A DNA stretch of 64,000 nucleotides from Agelaius tricolor (Eukaryota > Chordata > Aves > Passeriformes > Icteridae). The stretch covers positions 6,029,501 to 6,093,500 of the forward strand of contig JALJCS010000024.1 in NCBI GenBank assembly GCA_023055355.1, in the 5' to 3' direction. Position numbers and translations under genes: made by a program. Under the pieces are notes generated by a model. It saw only the letters and a list, made by a program, of their open reading frames with translations. It was not told the DNA's origin and ran no database searches. Positions 1 through 53,461 of the stretch are shown here, in pieces. How positions within the stretch are numbered: the first letter of the stretch is position 1; every line of letters begins with the position of its first letter.

Positions 1-3000
1 TTTTGGTTTACTCTTTACTCTTTTGCCTGAAACATTCTCTCTGTAGGCAGTGGTTTGCAAGTATGTAATTGCACAGCATTCTTCCATTATGTAGTGAACA
101 GAATATAACAAGTGAAGAAGCTTTAGTTTTATTCTTAATATATTCAGTCACTTGTCATACTATCTGAATATACTCCCCTACATCCTAGAATGTGGGAGAT
201 ACTTGAATAAGCATAGGGCCTCTCAGGCCCTTTGGAGATAAACAGATTCACTATAATGTGTGCATTATCATCTTAAAAATTTAAAACAACTTAGGCAGTT
301 AGGGTTGTGAGGATACTGTATTTTTATAGGCAGAATCACATAGAATGAGCACATAGTATGAGACTTAATTTGCCACATTTTTTTATTTGAAGCAATAGTC
401 CATACAGAGGAGTTTGCACTGCTTTTGATCAGCTGTAGTTGTAGTTTTGGGGTTTGAAGTGATTGGATTTAATGAGATTTTTGTCCCCAGTCACACAGTG
501 AGAAGCAGCCATTTCTCTATGGGATGACAGAACGTCACTCTTGGGACAGTACCTGTGTCCCTGGGTGCCTTGGGCTGAAGGCTGAATGTGGATTTGTCTT
601 TTGGCATATGAAACTCCTGAAATTTTCACAAAATGAGAACATAATTGTTATGGTGGTTTTTTTGAGGAAGGAAGGATTGTTGTCCTGTTACTTTGGTTTG
701 TTGTTTTTTTAGGTTATAATGTCCTTAGTCGTTGGGAAATTCAAGCAGTAAATTATTACAAAAATAATATTTTCTGTTCTGTTGCTGTCTTCTTCTCTAG
801 ACACACCAACCACCTCTCCTGAACCTCTGAAAGGAATGAAGTTTTTCTGTACTACCATTTCCTTAGTTCTCTATCTGTGTTGATAGACAAGGAAGACAAA
901 ACAAAACATTTTCACTTTTATTTTCATTACACAGGATCATAAGAGACAGTAGGAGTTTTAGCTGACAAAGCACAGCACAAGGAGATAGCAGGAAGAGAAA
1001 AACAATGTGTGTTTGTTCAGCAACCAGTCTTAGCTTTTTCCATAGTAAATCTTATCTTTTTCCATAGGAAACAAATAGCTTTGACTAAGTTTGTGTGTTC
1101 TAACTTCAATTCAGAATGCATTTTACTTGTATATATTCTCTTTAGGGGCCTTGGTTATTTTAGTTTAGTTTCTTTGTAATGTGAGGAGCTTTGTTTTACT
1201 CCTGGCCTGCAGCTGGACCTCCAGCAGTCTGTGTTTGCAGCAGGGCCCTCTGCTATAGTGAAAGTGGAAGTTCTTTGGTACAGAGTGAAACTGAATTGAA
1301 AATGAAAACGGAAATACCAGATATCTGCAGCTTAAGCTGTTCAATATGTACTTCCTAGTTACATTATACAGAAAAAAGCATTTACTGTCTTCACTTGTCT
1401 TGATGGTTCATACGTTTTTTGTCCAATATTAAATTCTTATGGTGTTGTGGAGACTTGAGAACTTCACCAGTTCTCAGCATTGTTGTTTGCATAATCCCTT
1501 TGTGACAATTAGCAGAGGAATTTTTTTTATGATTTCTATAGCTTTTCAAGTTTATATAGTGAGGTAGTAGTTCTTTGATGCTCAAGGTAATTTGCAATAA
1601 TTTTGAAGGGTTATAATTGCTTGCATATGTGTGCACATGAGCATATACACACAAAATAGCTGAAATCCACACAAAGCACCACTGTGTAGTTTTAAAAGAG
1701 ATAAAGTAATCTCAATCTGACACCACCTACCTAATAAGCCTTCTAAGTGTTTTTTAAAACTCTACCTTTCTCCCTTGTTTACTAAACACTCATCATGGTG
1801 TTTTCATCGCAGAGTCTACAAACAAACCTAAAGCTCTCAATGCAGTAAAGATGCTGTCCTTAAATGAGTTTGGTTTTGGTCATTTAAAGAGACTTTTAAG
1901 CTTTGAAATGACCTATTATTCATGGTGTATTCTTGTCTCATCATATTCAGACAGATTAAAACTAAATGGAAGTTGATTGGATTTTTTTGAGCAAATGTAG
2001 CCAAAGTTAATTAAATACTGGTGTTTTCTGTGGCCAAGCCACTTCTTTGGGCTGGTAGAATGCTGACAGCAGTGTTGTGAATTCTTGTCAATCTGCCTGT
2101 CACTCATTGCCTGTGAAAGTGCTGAGGGAATGACAAACAAATCTGTCATATGTTAAGGAAAGAGGAAAGGCATGTTAATTTTTTGTTTTATTTTTCAGTC
2201 CTTCTCAGCCTATTGCAGCTGATGGCCCAGATGAGTTTTTGAGGATGCTGCTTCTCCTCTAGTCATAATTTCTCAAAGGAAAACTCAGTTGCTGTAAAGG
2301 ACTTCCTCAATTTTCACATTCCACATCCTCCTGGACAAAATCAACTTGAAATCTGTCTAGCTGCCTTTCCAAGCAATTGTTTCATTACTCCAGAAAGTCA
2401 GGAATTTCTGTGTCTGCCATCCTGAATAGTGCAAAGCCTGTGGAATGGTTTGTGTATCCAGTGTTAGGATTAGTCTGTGTGGGAGTCATCACCTCCACCT
2501 CAGCACTGCCCATCTTTGCAAATTCTCTGCAGTCTCCTGTTTGAAAGGGGAACAAAATCCTCAGATTCCTTAAAGTAGAAAAGAACTCTCATCCCAAGCT
2601 GTTTCCTTCTGATGTTTAGTGTAACTGGTTTAAAGTTTGGGGCTAGGGTGATTGAGGTGGGAGTTCCTCAGGCTGCAAAGCTTGCCTATAATTAAGGATG
2701 GAGAGGTGAAGGAGGTTCTGCAATTAAATGGTTTTAATTCTGGCAAAACTGCAGTTAAAGGTCATGGGATGGGGCATATGCTGGGCACTCTAGACTTACT
2801 TAGCAGTGACAGAACCAGAGAGTGTTCTGTGCTCCTCTGCAGCACAGGGAGGCTGCTGACATTGATGGGCAGGAGATCTAATTACAAATGAGAACAATTT
2901 CAAGAACAAAGAAGTTATGAAAAAGACACAAAGGAGCCAAAATTTGAGGAGAAGGCATTTTAAACTAGTTTGATTTTGTGTGATCTTCCTTTTCTTTACA

Positions 3001-5991
3001 GTTGTGTTCTGAGCCAGGAGTTTCCCATCTTAATTTGTTTGCTTCAATATCATCAGAGGAAGAATTGGTCAGGCCTGGCTGGAGGAGATGTTCCCTGCAT
3101 TCTTCTTCCCTGCACTCACACAGCCCACAGGACTGTGCTTCTATTCTAGTCCTGCCTCTTCATCTTCATGGGTGCACTCAGATGCCCTGTGCTGTCTGAA
3201 CACATATTGTTATGAGTTCAGGCTTCCCTAAACAACAATTTCTGTTTCCTTTGGGAGGAAAAAGAAACTGCAAGCCAAATTACTTTTCTTCTATACCACT
3301 TTGTAACTTGACAGTGATCTCCTATTCTTTAAAAATGCAGAGAATACAAGTGTCTTATAAAGGAGCTTCAGTCCTCAGTGTATGAGAAGAGAGATACCAG
3401 GAGGGGTTTGGGTGGCAAATTTGTTTAGAAATTATTTCTTTCCCCCCTTGCATTAATAAATAAAATAACCCTACCTGGATACTGAAGTAAAATCTACATA
3501 TGACTGTAAAATCCATGTGACTGCATTTGGTTTGCAAAAATGTTTCTAAGAGAGAGTATTGAATAAACTGTTGGTGTCCTACAGCTGCATGTCCAAAGTA
3601 CATGCCAGGAATTGCACCTCATTGGTTACTGTTGGGATACCTATGGAATACACCAGAGCAATTCCCAGAATGAGAAAATCAAACTAAACCACAATGGTGT
3701 GGTAAAGTAAGATGGAAGTGAGCAAGTGGTGATTTTTTCTATAGACTTCTTAAAAATCCTGTATGAGAGCTCCATGGATATTGAATGCTGGGTGTATTTT
3801 GCCATTCTTGACAGTATGAATGTTTTATCACTAGAAAAAAAACGTAAGTACATCAAGCCCACCACAGATAAACCTTGCAGGTTTTGTCAGAGCCTGTCAT
3901 TTTTAAGTTTTTTATCATGATCCAGTATAGTGAAAGAATTCTGGGCATTTCTAAAATTTTGTGAAGTGCTTGCAGACACATTGGAATGTGATATTCTGTA
4001 CTGCCACCCCTTTATATTATGCTGCAGTTAGAAGCGCTGCTAGAGCCTTTTCATTATTCCAGCCAGCTCCCTCTCAGACTAGAGTCATAAATCTTTGTAG
4101 CTTAGTTGCACTTTCTGAAGAATACAGGGAGTCATAAATTAAAAATGAGTTTCAGACTCCTGAGTAACTTTCACATTTCTGAAAAGTTGATTCATTGAAA
4201 AAAAATCCCATCCTACCTCTTCAGCTGAAATGCTGAAGTTGGTTTGTTGTTTTAAGATTAATGTTTTTCCAGACCTGCCCCTGACATAAGGGCTTCTTAA
4301 TTTTTGGCTTTTAAGCATAACTTTTCATACCATGTTTAACTGCTAGAAAGAGCATTTGATTTTTCACATCTGCTTGGAACCTTTTAGATCTGTTGAGAGT
4401 GCTGGACTTGAGGCAAGCTCACACAGGAGGGGTTTTCTGACAGTCTTAGAGAATCCTCAGAGAGCCAAAAACCTTGAGACATGGGAATGTGGCTCCAGCT
4501 GGAGTCACATGAACCAAGTCTGAATTCATCAGAAAAGCTGAATCACTGGATGAGTAATTGTCCCTAGCAATCAGAGGACATGGCTTCATGTATGTTTACC
4601 AAGAAAAGTTTTAAAAGCTTTGAGAAATGGATTTCTGAGTACATTGAGTTTTAGGGGGTTTGACTGGATGTACCTCTTATGTTTGAGTTGCAAATAAATG
4701 TCTATGCAGTTGCAGCACATCAGAGATTTTAGTTGTTTGTGTTTGAGATATATTGTGTAATTATTTATGGGAGTATTTGCTGGATTTGAAAATATGTACG
4801 AGGTAAAGTGACCTACTCTGATTCAGCATAATGCTCCAAGTACTTGTTTATAAATTCTAGATTTCTGCTCTCTTAACTGTCTTCTTTCTTTCCTCTTGCC
4901 TCTTCTAATTAATTTTAACTGCCTTCTGAATGATGAGCTGGTATTATACAAGATGAATGATAAATGTTGCATATAAATTTACTACTAGAAAATTAAAAAG
5001 GAGATTCAAAATACGTGATTTTATAAAATATGTGATAGGTGTGTAATGAGATACATTCTGTGCTTTTTTCCAGAGTTAATGCTTACCTAGATAAAGGTGC
5101 ACTCTATTTATATCAAATATTACAAATGAATCCAAAGAGACAAAATGCAGCTAACTCTGTGAAATGGTTTTAGTTGGTGAATAATGTCTGTGTTGCTGAA
5201 CTTTATTATGTAGTAAAAATGTGTCTGTCATAGGGCAACATGAAACACCCTTGTAGCTAATTTCTATCCCTTGAAGTGGAAATAGTTCTGTAATTGTTTT
5301 CCAACAGCTAAAATAGCTTTACAGCATCAATGGAGCACTCACAAACTTTTACTGTTGGAACTGGAACAGAAAAAAAATCTCACAAAAGTATGTGGGGAAT
5401 GGTTCATGTTACAAGTTCTCAGTATGTGAAAAAACAGCTGAAAGATGGAGGGCTTGGGGTTTTAAACCTGGTTATTTTTGTAGTTTCTATTCAGACATAA
5501 AGACAATATTTCACTCTGTTCTAGTCTGAGAGTTTTGTTTGGTTTTGGTTTTTTGAGTTTTTTTTTTTTAATCTAATAGTACATTTGTGTGTATAGCATT
5601 TAACTTGATTAATAATATTCGATACAGAGGGAGGTTGACTTTTCCACATCTACATCCAGTGCTCAGGTAATGTATTTGAAATCAAATTAAGCCTTCCTGA
5701 TGGTCTCTCAGAAGTTACTTGAAAAGATAAAGGCAAACCACAGCTTACTTGCCAATATTTTTAATTAAAAACAAAACTCTAATTGGAGTGTGGATTTTTT
5801 TCACTGTTAGAGAACAAAAGCTATGACTTAAAGTTTAAAGTTTTCATTACACATGAAGTCCAATTATTGTTTACTAGCAAACATGACAGCACTTTATTCT
5901 TATGAACTATTTCTTATTTTCCTCCTTCTATTACCACTGACGCATATCTGAAAAAGATGATCAGTTTGGCTTTTCTTTTTTTCTTTTTAAG
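1..5991 (+). other. NSD2: NSD2 intron (5' part of gene), no exon found
   Basis: AT-rich sequence upstream of the first recognisable NSD2 exon. It ends in a pyrimidine-rich acceptor with AG at 5990-5991. I looked for the N-terminal NSD2 coding exons, which in the human protein precede the PWWP domain by about 200 residues, and found none, so the start codon and promoter are left of the window. A poly-T run lies near 5555-5571. No RNA gene or transposon could be named here. Confidence 0.75.
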
Positions 5992-47673
<41,682 letters not shown>

Positions 47674-48419
47674 TCATGAACTGCAGTTTCTACTGCTAAC
47701 ACTATCTTGTAGATAAGTTGTGAATATGACCAGGGAAGGACACAATTTTACGTATATTCTGTAAAGGTTACAATGGGGGTGGGGGGGGATTTTTTTGTTT
47801 TGTTTTTTTTATAAATCCACTGAGCCAACCACAGCAGTCTTCTGCTGCTTCTGCACTGATAACGAACTGCATAGTTCAGCAAACTTCAGGACAAACCAAA
47901 CTTATTACTCAGCATTACAGTTACACTTGAATTGTTACGAATGTAAAATGTTCCCTCCAAAATACTTTGCAGGTTGGAGGTAGGTTAAAATCAAACCAGG
48001 TAGGCGTAAACATAGTTTTTTGAGATAGTATTTGTCAACCAACAGATGTTTAAAATAGTATATCCTTGAAAGAAGTTGTTAGTTCTCAAGTCCTTTTGAG
48101 TAAGAAATGGCTTGGTCTGTGGTCCCAATGAGATTTGCTTGCCTTGTGTGTTTCTGAGCAGGTGCTTGAATGCCAGGTGTGTCCCTCACTACAGCCACAC
48201 TACAGCAATTGGTTTGTGCTCTCCAAAAATTATTCTTAGCAATCATGACCATAAATATCCTTCCACCAAGAAATGTGGTGCGTGGTGGGAAAGGCACGCC
48301 CTGTACCAGAGAGGAGGAATCTGACTTTGTGAGAGATTTTTTTCTATACTGTTTTTTCCTGTATTTCATCCCAGCAAAAGATGAAGTTACTTGATCTTGC
48401 AGAGCTCTGCAGGTCTGGG

Positions 48420-48488
48420 CTTAAATGGATATTGTCTTGCAATCTAGGCCCAGGACTTAAAAGGATATTGTCTTGCAATCTAGGCCCA
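48420..48488 (+). repeat. 36-base tandem duplication in NSD2 3' UTR
   Basis: Two adjacent copies share ggatattgtcttgcaatct and aggccca; the second copy ends just before the AATAAA at 48512. Copies differ at a few bases. Confidence 0.92.
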
Positions 48489-50066
48489 ATACTTCAGGAG
48501 TTTTGTGTCTTAATAAAAAGAAACCTTTCAAAAGCTATTACTTGGAAAAAATTACTTGCTTGTTTGGTTTTTTTTTTCTCAATGGCAGGTAAAACGCAGA
48601 GGCAAACTTTTCTTTGGAATGCTTGGAGTCCAAGCATTTCAACTTTGTGATAATGCAAGAAATGCCCAAAAACGAGCAAAACTACCCCCATGAATGAAAC
48701 AGAAAGCGAAACTTGACTAAAGTGTAAAAACTAAATTCAAAACAAGTAAAAGTTAAATAGATTTTTGAAGCAGCATGTAAGAATTTTGATGTGAAATTTA
48801 GCCTTACTCTGTTCCTTTGCAGAAACTGGCTATTTGACAGACTGAATTTTTTTGTTCCATTTCTAGGAGCTCTGCTCTTGACTAACCTGTCACCACTGGG
48901 TTGTGTCAGCAAAGCTGTTTTGAATTCCTCACCCCCATTAGCATGGGTGACTCACAGTGAGGTGAACATACAACACTTACTATTGACAGAAATCATGCTG
49001 GAACTAGGAAAAAACAGTAAAGAGAAACATCTGTGCCAGTTTTCCTCCCAGTGCACATCCTTGCTGTGTGATCAGGCAGCATCCCAAGCACATTTTGATT
49101 TTTGCCATTGTGACCCACCCTCCATAAGCACCTCCATGTCCACTGAGCCATTTGTGTATGTTCTAGCTTAGTTTGCCCTTCATAGTGCAGGAACTCTGTG
49201 TAGCCCTTTTGAAAATGAAGCCTTGCTGTATCATGGAAGTGTATGGTTTTTTCCCAAGGTATTTCTTCAGGATTTGATTTAGTTCTTGGAATTGCCAAAA
49301 CCCCCATTTATTCCCAACATGTAAAAAGTCTGGTTTTATTAGAAGATACTAATTGAAAGAGGTTATAAATGTTGCATTGCCCTATGCTGAACACTTTGGT
49401 TTCTGTTTTGTGACCAAAATGCTTTGTTTTTTGAATCAGTTTTTATAAACACTGTTGGAAGGTTAATTTTTTTTTTTAAATAATTTTGAAGAAATAGCAG
49501 AGTTCAAAATCAGGGGAAGTGTTACATGTTTGCATATTTTGAAATGGTATGCCAAGCCTTGCACTCAAGTTAAAATTCAAGATTCTTTAATTGATTTTGA
49601 GGGAAACTTTCTCTGCCATGGGGCTGAAGAACAGTCCTGTGCATAAAATTAAAACCAAAAAAAAAAGTTATTATGGATGCTTCTTTAATATTGGGTTTCA
49701 AGGGAAGGAAAATGAGGTCAAGTAGTAAAGCAGAAATATTTTCCTCATTGCTTTAAAACAAAATGAAGGAATTTGATGTCATTGGGACAACTCTTTGAAT
49801 ACTATACCATGTAAGGAAGGCTTTGTAAGAATACCTTTAAATAAGTTATTATAAAATTTTTCCTTTACATTCCATTGCTTTCATAATTTGTTAATTTTTT
49901 TTTAGTTGTTTTGTTGCTTTTTCCTCTCCATGTGTAACAGCTCTGTCACTGTGGAACTGTGATGCCCCAGGTCCCAGGAGGCACAGCCTGCAGTGCCAGC
50001 AGCCCTGGGCTCTCAGGGGGCTCCCCAGCCCATCCAGCAGAGCAGGATGCAGGACAGACACCCCTT

Positions 50067-50091
50067 CTGTCTGTCTGTCTGTCTGTCTGTG
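50067..50091 (+). repeat. (CTGT)n microsatellite
   Basis: About six ctgt tetramers in GC-rich sequence downstream of NSD2. Confidence 0.93.
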
Positions 50092-51737
50092 GGGACAGAG
50101 GGACTGTTCCACAAACAGATCTGAGCCAGGGGCTGTTTGTCCTTCTGCTGCTTCTACCTCTCCCCGCTCTGCATTGCTGGGGCTGCAGACCTGGAGGGCG
50201 CTCTGGGAATTCCTTCCTGGGCAGGAATGTGGATCAAATTCTCTCTCCTTGATGCCCACTGGCCATGGGACCCCCTGAGCTCAGCTCAGGCACTCAGGTG
50301 GGATCTGGCAGAGTTTTGGTTTCTGTACCAGGACAGGTGGGGTTTAGGTGCAGTGTAATGAAGGCTTCTGTACCTTTGCTCTGCAGCCTGGGAAAACAGG
50401 CTGAAGTTATGTTTAAGAAAGAAGACAGAAGAAAAGTTGTGACATTGTTTTCCTTCTCCCACTGTTCAAATCCAAGGTAAAACAATCCTTAAGACTTGAG
50501 CTTTCTCATGATGCAACTCAGTACTTTTTAGCATTCAGCAACTTGAAGGATTTTCTGCTATAAATTAATCTAAACAACATTAACTTTGGCATATTATGTG
50601 GCCTTAAATGATGTTCTTTGTGTCTTGCCCATCAAAGTAGCAAAATGTCTTTCCTTTTTTAGCAAAAGCTGATACATGACAGCCAATTTCAGAATTTGTT
50701 GTTCTTTTATCACATGAGCAAGCATGGAAGCAATTTTCAGTTGAGTATGTTAGATGTATTTTCATACAACCTAGGAAAAGTAATCAGAGTAAATGTCTGT
50801 TTTGTTCAATAGCTTTGTGTTCATGGTCAGGTTTTAGGAGGTTTTTTATTTGAATTACTTGGAAAAGCAAAATATCTTGAAAGACGTATTAATGGGATTT
50901 TTCCACATTGTTGAGTCTCATTATTCCATGTCTGACTGCTTGAGAAACTTCAATGTCTTATTAAATGTTGAATTTTATTCCTAGTTATTTGAGAAGTTGC
51001 TAAGTCTCTTTTGTAAAACAGCTCTATGTGCTTACTTTGGCACCTTTTTTTTTTTTTTCTTGAAAGAAAAAGTGGAATTGATACATACTGAGCAAGCATG
51101 GTTTGGCAGTGAGGGAGCAGGGCTTTGTTCTCTCATAGGGAAAACTTGCACTTCAGGCCTTCCTAAGAGATGCCCTGGAAATGCTGTTTTATGCTTCCAC
51201 AGAGGTGATAATGATTGTGCTGTGGCTGTTTTCACATTCTTGCTTGTCACAGGACTGCTGACATTTCTTCCAGTCCAGTTTTTCCAGTGCTGCTCTCTTG
51301 CTCATAATTTTACAGGCTTTTGTGCCACTGAGCTGGGGCTACCCAGCCCAGCCAGCTCTGCTCCCTCAGGGTCCTTTTGCTGTCACAAATGCTGGTCCTG
51401 CTTGCTCAGGTCTGAGTTTGACTCTTTGGCTTTTTCAGACAGGTTTTTTTGGGTCTGGTTTGGCTTCACCTGTGGGGTCTCCCACGTGTGACAGCAGCTA
51501 CAATTTTTTAAAAAGCATTTCAGAGATCTGCTTTGGTGCTGGTGGCTGATGCTTCTGCTGAGGTCACCTGGTGCTGTGCATCAGGATTGTGTCCCTGTGC
51601 TGCTCTGGGGGAAAGCACAGCCTTGGCCAGGGGGAAGCTTCTTGTCTCTCCTACATCAGCAGTGGGAGAGGCTGCATGGAGCTCTGCTGGGCACTGGGGA
51701 GGGCTGTGGGAACCACCCCTCTTGCTGCTGATCCAGA

Positions 51738-51865
51738 GCAGAATCACAGAATGGTGTGGGGTGGAAGGGACCTTAAAGACCTTCCACTTCCACCCCCCTT
51801 CCCCTGGACCAGGCTGCTCCAGGCCCCATCCAACCTGGCCTTGAAAACTGCCAGGGATGAGCAGC
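51738..51865 (-). mobile_element. CR1 LINE 3'-end fragment
   Basis: Contains agaatcacagaatggtg, then gggtggaagggaccttaaag and ccatccaacctggccttga, the reverse complement of the avian CR1 3' region. The element is therefore on the minus strand, very short, with the 3' end at the left. It lies in the possible NSD2 3' UTR. Confidence 0.9.
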
Positions 51866-52835
51866 CACAGCTCCTCTGGGCACCCACAATGGCTGATGTC
51901 CCACTCTTGCACCCAATTCCTCACCTGATGGAGATCAGAGAACTGATATATTCCATAAATTCTTTTAAACACTTTTAACACCTTCCCTGGGGAGAGAATG
52001 AGCAGCTGAGGGCAGGAACACTCAACCCCCCACAGCTGGGTTCCTTCAGCCATCTCTGCTGCTGTAAGATTCAGAGAGAAGTAACACCTGCCACCACCTC
52101 TGTGCAGAGCCATTTAAAATCGTGGATCTTCAGACAGAGATACTGTTTTTACTGGCCATGGAGAGCTGCTGAAGCACAGCACTGGCACAGAGGATCACAG
52201 GTGGCTGGGCTGGGTTCACACAGTGGGAATGTCACTGCAGCAGGAAAAGGAAAACAAGGTGGGAAGGTTAAGAGGCCACAGGTACTGGTTTCATGGAGCA
52301 GCTGACACTGGCTCCAGTACAGGTGATGTTGAATTTTTTCTGGGCATTTCTGACTGCCTGGGATGCTGGCTAAGAGAAAAACTTAACAGGGGACACAGAG
52401 CAAACAACAAGAGACAACCAGCCACACACAGGAATCATCTCTGGCAAATACAAATCACATTAGTTTAACCAGATGGTTACACTGGGCTGGGTGCACAGAG
52501 GAGGGCTTGGGGTGCCACAGCAAACAGGTACAAACCACTCTGCTGCTCTCCTGGGTGAGGGATGCAGTGCCAGGACCAGGGACACAACTTTGCCCAGGCA
52601 TTTGGGCAGGGGTCCCCTACAGCCCCTCTCCTCAGCATGCAGAAAGGGGCAGGGCATTCTCTGTGCCTGCACCATGCTGCTCCTTTGTAGCTCCACCCTG
52701 AGGCCACCTGGCAGCAGGAAACAAAAGGGACTTTTGTCCAGGAATCAACCATTTCTTTAGTTGCATGTTTGTACACAGCTTAAAGGAAGGGGAGAGCTTT
52801 AGGATCCCTTCCCTTGACTTGTGCTTATACTAAAA

Positions 52836-52880
52836 TTTTTATTTTGTTCCCCATTTTGAGAATGGGGAACAAAATAAAAA
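52836..52880. terminator. perfect 20-bp inverted repeat with AATAAA on both strands
   Basis: Bases 52836-52855 are the exact reverse complement of 52861-52880, separated by the 5-base loop ttgag. The right arm carries AATAAA on + (52873-52878), the left arm AATAAA on - (52838-52843). It lies between two convergent genes, about 460 bases past the stop of the minus-strand gene and 5.2 kb past the NSD2 stop. It may be a shared bidirectional poly(A) region. The symmetry is seen directly; the function is inferred. Confidence 0.6.
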
Positions 52881-52883
52881 ATT

Positions 52884-53303
52884 GCATATTATCAAAAGGA
52901 GGTGTACTCATGTTAGTTTGTGCTTGGGTGGAAACAAGTGTTGTATCAAAGGGACCTCAATAACTGGAACAATAACCTCAATAGAGCAGCACTCTGTTGA
53001 GCTGACTTAAAATGGAGAAACAGATAGGATTGATTGCTTTTGGGGGCTTTTTCCCCCCTGACGAAAAGAGAAAAGTATTTATGAAGGAAAGTATTTGTGA
53101 AGGAAGCTGGGAATTGGAAAGGGAAGACTTTTCCCACCAGCCCAGTGCAGCAGAGCAGGGAGATGAGTTGGTTTGCACAAGGAGCCACAACTCAAAAACT
53201 GAGTTTTATTCCCCAGCACTGACTTAAGCTGTACAGAAGTAGGTTGCTCGTGGTTGAACACCTTGCCCAGAGGTGGAAGCAGAGGCTGCTGGCCCTGGCA
53301 GAG
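52884..53303 (-). other. probable 3' UTR of the minus-strand receptor gene
   Basis: Between the TAG of the receptor gene and the minus-strand AATAAA at 52838-52843. No repeat or other gene is recognised. Confidence 0.6.
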
Positions 53304-53461
53304 CTACCAGCCAGCATAGACGGGCTCCGTGTGCTCCGTGTGCTCCGTGCCCCCGTAGGAGCCGGGCCCCGAGCCCCAGGGCAGAAGCGGCGACTTCAGG
53401 GAGCTCCTGCCGTGCTCCCATCGCCTCCTCAGGATTATCAGAAACACAACGAGGATTCCAC
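53304..53461 (-). CDS. receptor last exon: TM end and cytoplasmic tail
   Basis: Acceptor ctttctttccag. Reads GGILVVFLIILRRRWEHGRS, then SLKSPLLPWGSGPGSYGG and TEHTEHTEPVYAGW with TAG at 53304-53306. It completes the transmembrane helix and gives a tail of about 40 residues with one C-terminal tyrosine. A 9-base repeat encodes the TEH units. Confidence 0.9.

Larger units (their letters stand above)
47674..52835 (+). other. NSD2 3' UTR and downstream region
   Basis: No gene is recognisable on either strand. Candidate poly(A) signals on + are AATAAA at 48512-48517, ATTAAA at 49648-49653 and 50960-50965, and AATAAA at 52873-52878. The first part is AT-rich and UTR-like; beyond about 49,950 the GC content rises. 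It holds a 36-base duplication (48420-48488), a (CTGT)n run and a CR1 fragment. Which signal ends the main transcript cannot be told from sequence alone. Confidence 0.7.

Noticed and set aside
785..845. A segment after tcttctctag reading DTPTTSPEPLKGMK, as a possible N-terminal NSD2 exon
   Set aside because: No real similarity to the NSD2 N-terminus and no good donor; taken as intron.
51520..52113. 197-codon minus-strand ORF downstream of NSD2
   Set aside because: Overlaps a CR1 fragment and shows no protein-like pattern.
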